Made by a program: the position numbers and the translations under genes. Below are positions 50,995 through 59,441 of a stretch of 64,000 nucleotides of DNA, piece after piece (position 1 is the stretch's first letter; each line of letters starts with the position of its first letter). The notes under the pieces were generated by a model. It had not been told where the DNA came from. It did not search any database and saw nothing but the letters and a program-made list of their open reading frames with translations. Source of the DNA: Patulibacter minatonensis DSM 18081 (lineage in GTDB: Bacteria > Actinomycetota > Thermoleophilia > Solirubrobacterales > Solirubrobacteraceae); the NCBI RefSeq assembly GCF_000519325.1, contig NZ_KI912613.1:207631-271630 (forward strand). The letters are read 5' to 3'.

Positions 50995-52161
50995 ATGGGT
51001 CACGATGGTGCCGTGCCAGGTGATCCCCACGCACGGCGCGAGTCGCCGGTCCACGCCGTCGTCCTCGGCGTCGGTGCCAGTCGCGGCTGCCCGCCGGAGG
51101 AGCTGGCCGCGCTGGCGGACGGCACCCTCGCGGAGGCCGGCGTCACGTTCGCGCAGGTGTCCGCCGTCGCGTCGGCGACGGTGAAGGCCGACGAGCCCGC
51201 GATCGTCCGACTGGCCGCCGACCTGGGCGTGCCCGCGCGGTTCCTCGGGGCCGAGGAGCTCGCGGCCGTGCCGGTGCCGACCCCCTCGGACGTCGTGGCC
51301 TCGCACGTCGGCACGCCGTCGGTGGCCGAGGCGGCCGCGCTGCTGGTCGCCGGCGAGTCGGGCTCCGGGAGCCGCCTCCTCGTCGCCAAGCGCCGAAGCA
51401 CCCACGCGACCTGCGCGGTGGCGACGTCCGGGCCCGCGGACCCGACGGGCGACGACGACGCGACCCCGCGCGCCGAGACGCCCTCCCCCGCACCGTCCGC
51501 GACCCTCCCCGGCGCCCCGGTCCCCGCCCCCTCGGGCGTCGGCGCCCCGGCCCGCACCCCGCACCCGATCGAGGTCGAGAGCTACCGGATCCTCCGCTCC
51601 CGCCTCGAACTCGACCACCTGCCGCCGCTCTCGCGCGCCGTCACCGAGCGGACGGTCCACTCCGTCGCCGACGTCGCCTTCGCGGAGACGCTCGTGCTCG
51701 ACGAGGACGCCCTGCTCGCCGGTCGCGCCGCCCTGCTCGCGGGCGCGCCGCTGATCGTCGACACGCGGATGGCCGCCGCCGGCATCACGGCGCGTGAGAC
51801 GATCGTCCCGCTGGCCGACCCCCGCGCCGCCGACCGCGCCCGCGCGACCGGCAGCACCCGCTCCGACGCCGCGTTCCGCCTCGCCGCCGCCGACCATCCG
51901 GACGGCGCCGTGTGGGCGATCGGCAATGCCCCGACCGCGCTCTTCGCCCTTCTGGAGGAGATCGAGGCCGGCCGCGTCCGGCCCGCGCTCGTCGTCGGGC
52001 TGCCCGTCGGCTTCGTCGGCGCGGCGGACAGCAAGGCTGCGCTGGCCCGGAGCGGGGTACCGTGCCTCACCAACCGCGGGGAGCGCGGCGGGACCCCGGT
52101 CACCGTGGCCGCGATCCACGCGCTCCTCTTCCACCGCGACTCCGGAGCCCCCTCCGCATGA
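50995..52161 (+). CDS. CobE/CbiG C-terminal domain fused to precorrin-8X methylmutase CobH
   Basis: 388 residues. Residues about 15-125 match CobE/CbiG C-terminal domain (GVGASRGCPPEELAAL, VKADEPAIVRLAADLG), a helper in the early ring chemistry. A Pro/Ala/Asp-rich linker (130-185) follows. Residues 190-388 are CobH/CbiC (HPIEVESYRILRSRL, LIVDTRMAAAGIT, AIGNAPTALFALLE, GLPVGFVGAADSKAAL), which moves the methyl group from C11 to C12 to make hydrogenobyrinate. The catalytic His is in the HPIE segment. ATG 50995 or GTG 51013 may start it. The stop overlaps the next gene (ATGA). Confidence 0.9.
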   Translation: MGHDGAVPGDPHARRESPVHAVVLGVGASRGCPPEELAALADGTLAEAGVTFAQVSAVASATVKADEPAIVRLAADLGVPARFLGAEELAAVPVPTPSDVVASHVGTPSVAEAAALLVAGESGSGSRLLVAKRRSTHATCAVATSGPADPTGDDDATPRAETPSPAPSATLPGAPVPAPSGVGAPARTPHPIEVESYRILRSRLELDHLPPLSRAVTERTVHSVADVAFAETLVLDEDALLAGRAALLAGAPLIVDTRMAAAGITARETIVPLADPRAADRARATGSTRSDAAFRLAAADHPDGAVWAIGNAPTALFALLEEIEAGRVRPALVVGLPVGFVGAADSKAALARSGVPCLTNRGERGGTPVTVAAIHALLFHRDSGAPSA

Positions 52162-54194
52162 GCAGCCCACGCCTGATCCTCGTCCTCGGGGGAACGCGCT
52201 CCGGCAAGAGCGCCGTCGCCGAGCGCCTGGCGGCCGCCGCGGGCGGGCCCGTCCGCTACCTCGCCACCGCACCCACGGGCGAGGACGGCGACCACGACCG
52301 GATCGCGCAGCACCGCAGCCGCCGCCCGGCGTCGTGGGAGACCGTCGAGGTCGCGGCGATCCAGGACCTCGCGCTGCCCGTCCGGGACGCCGGCGCGTCG
52401 ACGGTGCTGCTCGACGGCCTGGGCGCCTGGCTCGCGGGCGTCCTCCACGACGCCGGGCTCCTCGACGACGACGGACGCCGCGAGGATCCCGCCGGCGCGA
52501 TCGACGGCGCCGCCGCGCTCGCGGGCATCGAGCACGCCGTCGCCGCGCTCGCCGACGCCGCCTGCGCCCGCGAGGCCCTCACGGTCGTGGTCGGCGAGGA
52601 GGCCGGCATGGCCCCGGTCGCCGCCACCCGCGGCACGCGCCGGTGGGTCGACCTGCTCGGCAGCGCCCACCAGGCGCTCGCCGCCCGCGCGGACCGCGTC
52701 CTCCTCGTGGTCGCCGGTCACGCGATCGAGCTGACCGACGTCGGCGCCGGTCCCGAGATCGGGTCGGCCCCGCAGACGTCCCTGCCGCTGGGCACCGCCC
52801 CGGCGGTCGCGGCGTCCGTCCCCGCCGTCGCGACGGGCCTGCCGGAGGCCGCCGCCGACCGGCCGGCCGACGGGGAGTCCGAGGTCCTCCCGCCGGCCGC
52901 CGTCGTGGTCGGTGCCGACGCCGTCGCCGAGGGGCACCGCCGGGAGGACGAGGGCGAGCCCGTCCCGTCCGCGTCCGGCGCGCCGCTGCCCGTCCACCCC
53001 GAGGACGCCACCCCGGTCGACGCCGTGCTCGACGGCGACCCGGCCGCGCCCGGCGACGCCGGGGTGCCCGGGAACGCGGGGCACGGCGTCGCCGGTGCGC
53101 CACCCCGCACCCCGGCTCGCCCGCTGCCGGCGTCCCTCCCCGTCCCGCCCGGCGCCCGCCTCCACGGCGACCGCATGGTCCCCGAGGGCATGCTCGACTT
53201 CGCCGTCAACGTCGTCCACGGCGACCCGCCCGGCTGGGCCCGCCAGGCCCTGATGAACGGCCTGGAGACCGGCAAGCGGTACCCGGACGACCGCGCCGCG
53301 TCGGAGGCCCTCGCCGAGCGGCACGACCGCGCCGCCGACGGCGTGCTGCCCCTCGGCGGCGCCGTCGAGGGCTTCTGGCGCCTGGCGCTCGCCCTGCGCC
53401 CCGTCCGCGCCGCGGTCGTCGTCCCGGGCTTCACCGAGTCGGAGGCCGCGCTGCGGACCGTCGGCTGCGAGATCGTGCGCGTCCCGCGCGAGGCCAAGTT
53501 CGACTGGAAGCTCGACCCCGAGGCCGTGCCCGAGGACTGCGACCTCGTCGTCGTCGGCCGCCCCGAGAACCCGACGGGCGTCCTCGACGCCCGCGAGTCG
53601 ATCCTCCGCCTGCGCCGCCCGGGCCGCACGGTCCTCGTCGACGAGGCGTTCGCCGACTTCGTCGGGGAGGACGCCCTGGCCGCCTCAGGGGGCGCGCTCG
53701 CCGACCAGCGCCCCGCGGACCACGGCCCCGGCGACCTCGTCGTGCTGCGCAGCCTCACGAAGTCCCTCTCCGTCCCGGGGATCCGCTGCGGCTACCTGCT
53801 CGGCGACCCGGAGCTCGTCGCCGCCGTCCGTGAGGCCGGCCCGCCGTGGACGTGCCCGACCCCCGCGCTCGAGCTCCTGCGCGCCTACGCCGGGCGCCCC
53901 GACGCCACCGGGCGCATCGCCGCCCGCACCGCCGCGCACCGCGGCGACCTCGTCGCCCGGCTGCGTCAGCTCGCCGGCGTCCAGGTCTGGGACGGCGCCG
54001 CGAACTTCGTCCTCGTCCGCACCCCCGCCGGCGTCGACGCGGTCGCGGGGCTGCACGACCACGGCATCGCGGTCCGGCCCTGCACGACCTTCGCGGGCCT
54101 CGACGACCGCTACGTCCGCATCGCCGTCCGCACCCCCGCCCTGCACGCCGAGCTGACGACCGCGCTCGCCCGCGTCATCAGCGCCGCCGAGTAG
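52158..54194 (+). CDS. CobU-CobD fusion: adenosylcobinamide kinase/guanylyltransferase and Rv2231c-type PLP enzyme
   Basis: 678 residues. The N-terminal 200 are CobU: P-loop LGGTRSGKSAVAERL, VLLDGLGAWLAGVL and ARADRVLLVVAG, which phosphorylates adenosylcobinamide and attaches GMP. A disordered Ala/Pro/Asp-rich linker covers about 205-335. The C-terminal 340 are a fold-type I PLP enzyme of the threonine-phosphate decarboxylase type: YPDDRAASEALAERH, VVGRPENPTG, and the Schiff-base Lys in LRSLTKSLSVPGIRCGY. It would supply aminopropanol phosphate for the nucleotide loop. It is translationally coupled to the CobE-CobH gene, so one unit serves ring and loop steps. Confidence 0.9.
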   Translation: MSSPRLILVLGGTRSGKSAVAERLAAAAGGPVRYLATAPTGEDGDHDRIAQHRSRRPASWETVEVAAIQDLALPVRDAGASTVLLDGLGAWLAGVLHDAGLLDDDGRREDPAGAIDGAAALAGIEHAVAALADAACAREALTVVVGEEAGMAPVAATRGTRRWVDLLGSAHQALAARADRVLLVVAGHAIELTDVGAGPEIGSAPQTSLPLGTAPAVAASVPAVATGLPEAAADRPADGESEVLPPAAVVVGADAVAEGHRREDEGEPVPSASGAPLPVHPEDATPVDAVLDGDPAAPGDAGVPGNAGHGVAGAPPRTPARPLPASLPVPPGARLHGDRMVPEGMLDFAVNVVHGDPPGWARQALMNGLETGKRYPDDRAASEALAERHDRAADGVLPLGGAVEGFWRLALALRPVRAAVVVPGFTESEAALRTVGCEIVRVPREAKFDWKLDPEAVPEDCDLVVVGRPENPTGVLDARESILRLRRPGRTVLVDEAFADFVGEDALAASGGALADQRPADHGPGDLVVLRSLTKSLSVPGIRCGYLLGDPELVAAVREAGPPWTCPTPALELLRAYAGRPDATGRIAARTAAHRGDLVARLRQLAGVQVWDGAANFVLVRTPAGVDAVAGLHDHGIAVRPCTTFAGLDDRYVRIAVRTPALHAELTTALARVISAAE

Positions 54195-54200
54195 GGGTAG

Positions 54201-54388
54201 GGGACCGGGCCCCGACCCGAGCGTCACGGGTCCGCACCGCCGCCGGGACCCCGGCAAGGCTCGGGCCACCCGGGACGGGACCGGGCCCCGACCCGAGCGT
54301 CACGGGTCCGCACCACCGCCGAGACCCCGGCGGGGCTCGGGCCACCCGGGACGGGACCGGGCCCCGACCCGAGCTTCGCGGGTCCGGG
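54201..54388. repeat. 76-bp tandem repeat, 2.5 copies
   Basis: Units beginning GGGACCGGGCCCCGACCCGA start at 54201, 54277 and 54353; the last is truncated at the end of the convergent kinase gene. Each contains GGGCCC and CGGGTCCG elements able to form short hairpins. The array fills the whole gap between the CobU-CobD gene and the CHASE3 kinase. Confidence 0.85.
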
Positions 54389-54389
54389 C

Positions 54390-56801
54390 TCAGGCGGGGT
54401 CGGGCCCGCCCGCCGGCAGCACGAGCACGAACGCCGTGCCGCCGTCGATGCCGTCCGCGACCCGGATCGTGCCGCCGTGCGCCTCGACGATCGCCTTCGT
54501 GATCGTCAGCCCGAGCCCGGTGCCCGGGATCGCGCCCTTCGTCGCCGCCGGGGCGCGGTAGAAGCGCTCGAACAGCCGCACGCGGTCGGCCTCGGGGATC
54601 CCGATGCCGGAGTCCGCGACCTCGAGCAGGACGGTGTCCACGTCGCTCTGCGGCACGACCCGCAGGCGGACGGTGCCCCCCGCCGGCGTGAACTTCACCG
54701 CGTTGGCCAGGAGGTTGTCGACGGCCTGGGCGATGCGGGTGACGTCCGCCCGCACCGGCGACGGCGCGGTCTCGGCCTCGATCGTGACGCCCTTGGCGTC
54801 GGCCGCGGCACGGGCGCTCGCGACCGCGTCGGTCGCGACGACCTCCAGGTCGACCGGCGCCGGGTGCAGCGTGAACTCGCCCGAGTCCGCGCGGGCGACC
54901 GTCAGGAGGTCGTCGACGAGCCGCAGCAGCCGGTCGACGTTGCGCCGGATCATCCCGGTCCAGTGCAGCTGCCCGGGGGTCGGCTCCGCGGTCTCGTCGT
55001 CGAGGAGGTCGACGGCCGCCACGACCGACGACAGCGGCGTGCGCAGCTCGTGCGTGACGGTCGCGACGAACTCGTCGCGCATCTGCTGGATCTCGTGGTC
55101 GCGGGTGCTGTCCCGGAACGAGACGATCCGTCCGAGGAGGTTCCCGGCGGCGTCCGCGACCGGGTCGGTGCGGGCCACGAACCAGTGCCCCGTCTCCCGG
55201 ACGTGCAGCTCGGTCCGCATGTGGTGACGCGGGTCCTCGACGACCTTCGCGAAGTCCGCCGCGGTGGCCTCGCGGTCGACCGCGAACCGGAGCATGGTGG
55301 CGACGCGCTCCTCCACCGTCGAGTCGTACGTGATCCCGAGGATCACCGCCATCTCGCGCATCCGGCGATTGATGACGCTCACGCGGCCCTCGGTGTCGTA
55401 CATGACGATCCCGAACGACGTGGCGTCCAGCACCGCCGTGTTGACCGCGGAGAGCCGTGCGGAGCGCCGCTCCTCCGCGGCCTTGGCCAGTGCGACGGCC
55501 GCCTGCTCGGCGAGCCCGCGGACGCGGTCGATCTCCTCCGACTGGAACCGGCGGTCGGCCACGCGTGCGATCACGACGACGCCGAGCAGCTCGTCGCCGC
55601 GCAGGAGCGGCACGTGCAGCTCGTGCCGGACGCGGACGGGCCGCGACGGCCCGCCGAACCCCTCGACCTCGAGCCCCGCGTCGGCGTGCGCGAGCGCGAC
55701 GGGCCGGCGGGCGACGACCGCGCGGCCCGTGACGCCCGCGGACGCCGAGACGGTCCGCGGCAGCAGCCCCTCGGGCACGCCGACCGCGGCGGCGAGCTCG
55801 AGCTCGCCCTCGTCGTCGACGAGCCGCAGCACCCCGGCGTCCGCCCTGCCCTGCTTGACCGCCTGCTCGACCGCGACGCGCGCGACGCCGTCGAGGTCGG
55901 ACTCCGCGACGAGCCGCTCGACGAAGCCGAACAGCGTCTCGACCCACGCCTTCTCGTCCTCGAGCTCCGAGAACGTGCGCTCGAGGTCGTCGCGCTGGGC
56001 CTCGACCTCGGCCGTCTGGCCCTCGAGCTCGTCGTGGTGCTCCTGGAGGGCACGGCTCATGTCGTTGAAGCTGCGGGCGAGCCGGCCGACCTCGCCGCCC
56101 CCGGACTCGACGACCTCGGCCTGGAGGTCGCCGCCGGCGACACGTCCGACCGCCTCGGCGAGCCGCCGCACGGGCAGGACGACGAGCCGCAGCAGGTACC
56201 CGCCGAACGCCAGGACGAGGAGCACGGAGACGACGCCGCCCGCCACCCCGAAGACGACGCCGCGGGTGCCGGCGTCCTCGGCGTCGCCGCGGACCCGGTC
56301 GGCGCGGGCCTGCTCCTCCGCGACGTACGTGTCGAACTGGCGCCGCAGCCGGTCGACGATCTCCTTGCCGCGCCCTGTCGCGACCTTCCTGCGCGCCGCG
56401 CCGAGGTCCCGTCGGCCGAGTGCGACGACCGGCCTCGCCCACCCGGACTCGTACGAGCGGATCCCGTTGGCGATCGCCAGGCCGCGGGCGTCCTGCCGGG
56501 ACTCGTCGGACCCGGTCTCGAGCCACGTCAGGAGCTTCGGAAGCGCCTTGCGGGCCGCGTCGTAGGGCTGGAGGAAGATCTCTTCGCCGGTGACGAGGAA
56601 CCCGCGCTCCCCGGTCTCCAGGTCGATCAGGTTGCGCTCGACCCGGGTGGCGACGGCGATCGTCTGCTCGGCCCGCGCGGCGTCGCGTCCCGCGTCCCGG
56701 AGCTCGACGACCGCGAGCGTCAGCCCGGCGAGGATGATCCCGATCAGGCACGCGACCGAGACGGAGACCGAGACGATCAGGGGCGTCAGGCGCTGTCTCA
56801 C
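54390..56801 (-). CDS. CHASE3-HAMP-GAF-PAS sensor histidine kinase
   Basis: 803 residues. Helices at about 8-32 and 180-205 flank a CHASE3 domain with the characteristic NLIDLETGERGFLVTG. HAMP (205-255), a short coiled coil, GAF (295-440), PAS (450-570), HisKA with H584 in FVATVTHELRTPLSS and HATPase (NLLANAVKFTPAGG, GTGLGLTITKA) follow. It probably senses an extracellular or membrane signal together with a small ligand at the GAF domain. The GTG start overlaps the CheR gene stop by four bases; its likely partner is the receiver protein at the head of the operon. Confidence 0.92.
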   Translation of the reverse strand: MRQRLTPLIVSVSVSVACLIGIILAGLTLAVVELRDAGRDAARAEQTIAVATRVERNLIDLETGERGFLVTGEEIFLQPYDAARKALPKLLTWLETGSDESRQDARGLAIANGIRSYESGWARPVVALGRRDLGAARRKVATGRGKEIVDRLRRQFDTYVAEEQARADRVRGDAEDAGTRGVVFGVAGGVVSVLLVLAFGGYLLRLVVLPVRRLAEAVGRVAGGDLQAEVVESGGGEVGRLARSFNDMSRALQEHHDELEGQTAEVEAQRDDLERTFSELEDEKAWVETLFGFVERLVAESDLDGVARVAVEQAVKQGRADAGVLRLVDDEGELELAAAVGVPEGLLPRTVSASAGVTGRAVVARRPVALAHADAGLEVEGFGGPSRPVRVRHELHVPLLRGDELLGVVVIARVADRRFQSEEIDRVRGLAEQAAVALAKAAEERRSARLSAVNTAVLDATSFGIVMYDTEGRVSVINRRMREMAVILGITYDSTVEERVATMLRFAVDREATAADFAKVVEDPRHHMRTELHVRETGHWFVARTDPVADAAGNLLGRIVSFRDSTRDHEIQQMRDEFVATVTHELRTPLSSVVAAVDLLDDETAEPTPGQLHWTGMIRRNVDRLLRLVDDLLTVARADSGEFTLHPAPVDLEVVATDAVASARAAADAKGVTIEAETAPSPVRADVTRIAQAVDNLLANAVKFTPAGGTVRLRVVPQSDVDTVLLEVADSGIGIPEADRVRLFERFYRAPAATKGAIPGTGLGLTITKAIVEAHGGTIRVADGIDGGTAFVLVLPAGGPDPA

Positions 56802-57556
56802 GGCGCGCACCGGTAGGCGTTGGCGCCCGCGTCGACGAGGCCCCGGCGGTCGGACACCGGCAGGCGCTCGCTGCGCCCGAGCAGCAGCAGCCCCCCGGGG
56901 GCGAGCGCGCCCGCCGCGTGGTCGAGCATGGCCGCCTTCGGCCCGGGGGCCAGGTGGATCAGCACGTTGCGGCAGAGCACCACGTCCCACGTGCCGTCGG
57001 GGGTGCTCCGGGAGACGTCGCGCTCCTCGAACCGCAGGGCCGAGAACACCGCCGGCGCCAGGCGCTCCCGGCTGCGTTCGCGGGCCAGGGCCACGTTCTC
57101 GGGCATCAGGTCGCTGCCGAGCAGCGTCGCCCCGTCGAGGACGCCCTGGGCCTCGAGCAGCAGCGCGAGGCTGCAGAGCTCGCTGCCGTCCGATGCACCG
57201 ATCGACCACACCTTCAGCGGCCGGCCGCTGCGATCGTCGGCGCGCATCAGCCGGTCCAGCAGCTCGAACTGGGCCGGGTCCCGGAACATGCCGGTCGTCG
57301 ACACCGCGACCGCGCGGCGGAACCGCCCCCGCAGGCCGGGGTCGCCGTGGATCGCGGCCGCGAGCGCCGCGGGCCCGGGCAGGCCGAGGCGGGTGACCGC
57401 CCGGGCGATGGTCCGGGCGACGTGGGCGGGACGGAAGGCGGCGAGCTCGAGACCGCAGGACGCGCTGAGCGCACGGAGGGTCGCGGCGTCCGGCAGCGTG
57501 GGCTCCGGTCCCACCCGCCCCGCGTCGGTCGCCGCCACCGGCTCAGCCGCCGGCAT
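56798..57556 (-). CDS. CheR-type protein-glutamate O-methyltransferase
   Basis: 252 residues. A small N-terminal helical domain (about 20-85) is followed by the SAM-binding domain: VWSIGASDGSELCSLALLL, LGSDLMPENVALAR and WDVVLCRNVLIHL follow CheR order. Normal CheR has a CS(T/S)GEE motif where this has ASDGSE, so substrate handling may differ. No chemoreceptor, CheB or CheA is in the window. ATG 57556 (MPAAEPVAA) overlaps the upstream regulator gene by 14 bases; a longer reading upstream exists but is only regulator sequence in another frame. Confidence 0.85.
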   Translation of the reverse strand: MPAAEPVAATDAGRVGPEPTLPDAATLRALSASCGLELAAFRPAHVARTIARAVTRLGLPGPAALAAAIHGDPGLRGRFRRAVAVSTTGMFRDPAQFELLDRLMRADDRSGRPLKVWSIGASDGSELCSLALLLEAQGVLDGATLLGSDLMPENVALARERSRERLAPAVFSALRFEERDVSRSTPDGTWDVVLCRNVLIHLAPGPKAAMLDHAAGALAPGGLLLLGRSERLPVSDRRGLVDAGANAYRCAP

Positions 57557-57926
57557 CGTGGGGCCGGTCGGCCGCGGCGAGCACCGCGAGCAGGTCGGCG
57601 ACGAGCGTCCGGGGACCGAAGGGCTTCGACAGGTAGCCGACGGCTCCCGCCGCACGGCCGGCCTCGCGGTCCGCCGCGGAGTCGCGGGCGGAGAGCATCA
57701 CGACGCGGACGTCGGGGCGCTCCGTGGTGATGCGCCGGCAGGCCTCGAGACCGTCGATCACGGGGAGCCCGACGTCCATCAGGACGACCCCGAAGTCGGC
57801 GCCGAGCGCGCGCTCCACCGCCGCCTGGCCGTCGCGCGCGACCTCGACGTCCGCGCCCTCGCGCGACAGGACGAAGGTCAGGATGTCGGCGAGCTCCTCG
57901 GTGTCGTCGACGACGAGGATCCTCAT
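57543..57926 (-). CDS. single-domain response regulator (receiver only)
   Basis: 127 residues comprising only a receiver: MRILVVDDTEELADIL with the acidic pair, phosphoacceptor Asp in VVLMDVGLPVIDG, and Lys in YLSKPFGP. There is no output domain, as in CheY-type relay or diffusible regulators. It is the first gene of an overlapping operon with CheR and the CHASE3 kinase. A GTG at 57959 (VPAETPSPIAG before the Met) with TACGAT eight bases upstream is a possible longer start. Confidence 0.9.
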   Translation of the reverse strand: MRILVVDDTEELADILTFVLSREGADVEVARDGQAAVERALGADFGVVLMDVGLPVIDGLEACRRITTERPDVRVVMLSARDSAADREAGRAAGAVGYLSKPFGPRTLVADLLAVLAAADRPHDAGG

Positions 57927-57959
57927 GCCGGCGATCGGGGATGGGGTCTCGGCGGGCAC

Positions 57960-58400
57960 CGCGCCACATCGTAGACGGCCCGGCCGACCGCGGAGCGGTC
58001 CGGCGGTGCGGGACGCGCCGCGACCGGCCGCCCCACCGTCCGGCGCTCGGGGGACAGCGCGGACGGCGGGCGGTGCGGGACGGGACAGGCACCCGCGGTC
58101 AGATCGCCCGCCCGCGCCGCTCGGTGGCGCGTGGGCGGAGAACGGGGTACACGCCGAAGCTAGCAACGCACGGGTGGGGCGTTCAGGCCCCGATCACCCC
58201 AGGCATGTGCTCCCGGAACACGCGGAGCGCCGGTCGCCATCGGACGATCCGGGTCTGCGGCCGGCGTGGCGCACGCGGACACCGTATGGCACGAAATCCT
58301 TCGTTTGGCGCGCATCCACTCGCGGTCGCCCCGCGTTCTTCCGAGCATCCGACGCCGGCCGTACGGCCGGCACCGACGCGGATCGACCCCCAGGAGCACC
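57960..58400. other. regulatory gap with two palindromes upstream of a secreted protein
   Basis: About 440 bases without a gene. It contains an inverted repeat ACGAA-ATCC-TTCGT at 58291-58304 in a locally AT-richer patch, and a perfect 18-bp palindrome GCCGGCCGTACGGCCGGC at 58354-58371, 30 bases before the start of the secreted-protein gene. These may be operator and attenuator-like structures. TACGAT at 57968-57973 on the minus strand may serve the receiver operon. Confidence 0.5.
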
Positions 58401-59393
58401 ATGCACCCCGAGCACGAGCACGAGACCACCCCCGCCCGCACCGGCATCCGCCGGATCCTCCCCCGCCGCGGCACCGGGCGCACGCGCGCCGTGCTCGTCG
58501 GCACCGGCGTCCTGGCCTTCGGCGTCGCGCCGCTGACGTACGCCGCGACCGGCGGCTCGCTGACCCTCGGCGAGCGCAACAGCGCGAACGAGGAGACGCA
58601 GATCATCGCGACGGAGAACGCCGGACCGGGCGCCAAGGGCGGCTACGCCACCCGGCAGTCGAACCTCTCGACGACCGGCGGCGCCGCGATCTACGGGTGC
58701 CGCTCCTCGGCGGCGACGTCGGCGACCGACGAGAAGAACGCGTGCATCCGCGCGAACAACCTCTCGACGGGCAAGGCCTTCGAGTTCCGCGTCGGCAAGG
58801 GCATCCTCGGCGGCGACATCAGCGTCGCCAACGGCGGCGACGGCACGAAGCCGTTCACGACGAACGCGACCGGCGTGGCGACCGGCCTGAACGCCGACCG
58901 CGTCGACGGCAAGGACGCGGACGCGATCATCAAGGAGGCCGTCGACAAGGCCGTCGCCGAGGCCGTGGCGAAGGCCCCGAAGGCGACGCGGTGGGTCCTC
59001 GTCAACGCGGCGGGCGAGATCGAGGCGCAGTCCGGCGGCTTCACCGTGAAGTCCGCGTACGTCGGCAACCCGGCCGGCGCGTCGGAGAACGTCTACATCG
59101 ACAGCGGCGAGGATCTCTCGTCGAAGGGCCTGTCGGCGACGATCGCGCTGCAGAACCAGACCGACCAGAACGGCGACGGCGTCATGAACGGCAAGGCGCC
59201 GGGCGCGAACGCCAACCCGGAGTTCTCGGGCGAGGTCTCCGCCACCCGCTGCGCCATCACCGGCGTCGTGTCGTGCGCCCCGACCGGCACGAACACGAGC
59301 ACGCACTTCGTCGTCAGCCCCCGCCTGAGCGACGGCTCGCCGACGAGCACGACGACCCGCAAGCGGTTCTACGTGACGATCACCGGCGGCTGA
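58401..59393 (+). CDS. secreted hypothetical protein with NADRVDG motif
   Basis: 330 residues. A long basic N-region precedes a signal peptide that ends near LTYAATG (about residue 50). The mature protein is Gly/Ala/Asn/Thr-rich with beta character; the segment GLNADRVDGKDADAIIKEAV is a motif I associate with many uncharacterised actinobacterial secreted proteins. Two cysteines near the C-terminus (TRCAITGVVSCAP) may form a disulfide. CAGGAG lies five bases before the ATG, a clear Shine-Dalgarno, unlike many neighbours. Function unknown; probably an extracellular structural protein. Confidence 0.8.
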   Translation: MHPEHEHETTPARTGIRRILPRRGTGRTRAVLVGTGVLAFGVAPLTYAATGGSLTLGERNSANEETQIIATENAGPGAKGGYATRQSNLSTTGGAAIYGCRSSAATSATDEKNACIRANNLSTGKAFEFRVGKGILGGDISVANGGDGTKPFTTNATGVATGLNADRVDGKDADAIIKEAVDKAVAEAVAKAPKATRWVLVNAAGEIEAQSGGFTVKSAYVGNPAGASENVYIDSGEDLSSKGLSATIALQNQTDQNGDGVMNGKAPGANANPEFSGEVSATRCAITGVVSCAPTGTNTSTHFVVSPRLSDGSPTSTTTRKRFYVTITGG

Positions 59394-59441
59394 TCGACCG
59401 GGGGTCCCGGTCCCGGCGTCCGCGCCCGGGTCCGTCCGACC

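Noticed and set aside
18000-54000. Cobalamin riboswitch near cob or cbiM genes
   Set aside because: I looked upstream of cobA, cobB, cobI, cobL and the fused genes for the conserved B12-box core and found none; several of these genes appear to have leaderless starts.
41363-54388. Tandem repeat arrays as CRISPR
   Set aside because: Units are contiguous and the sequence between repeated cores is itself repeated, so there are no unique spacers; no cas genes are present.
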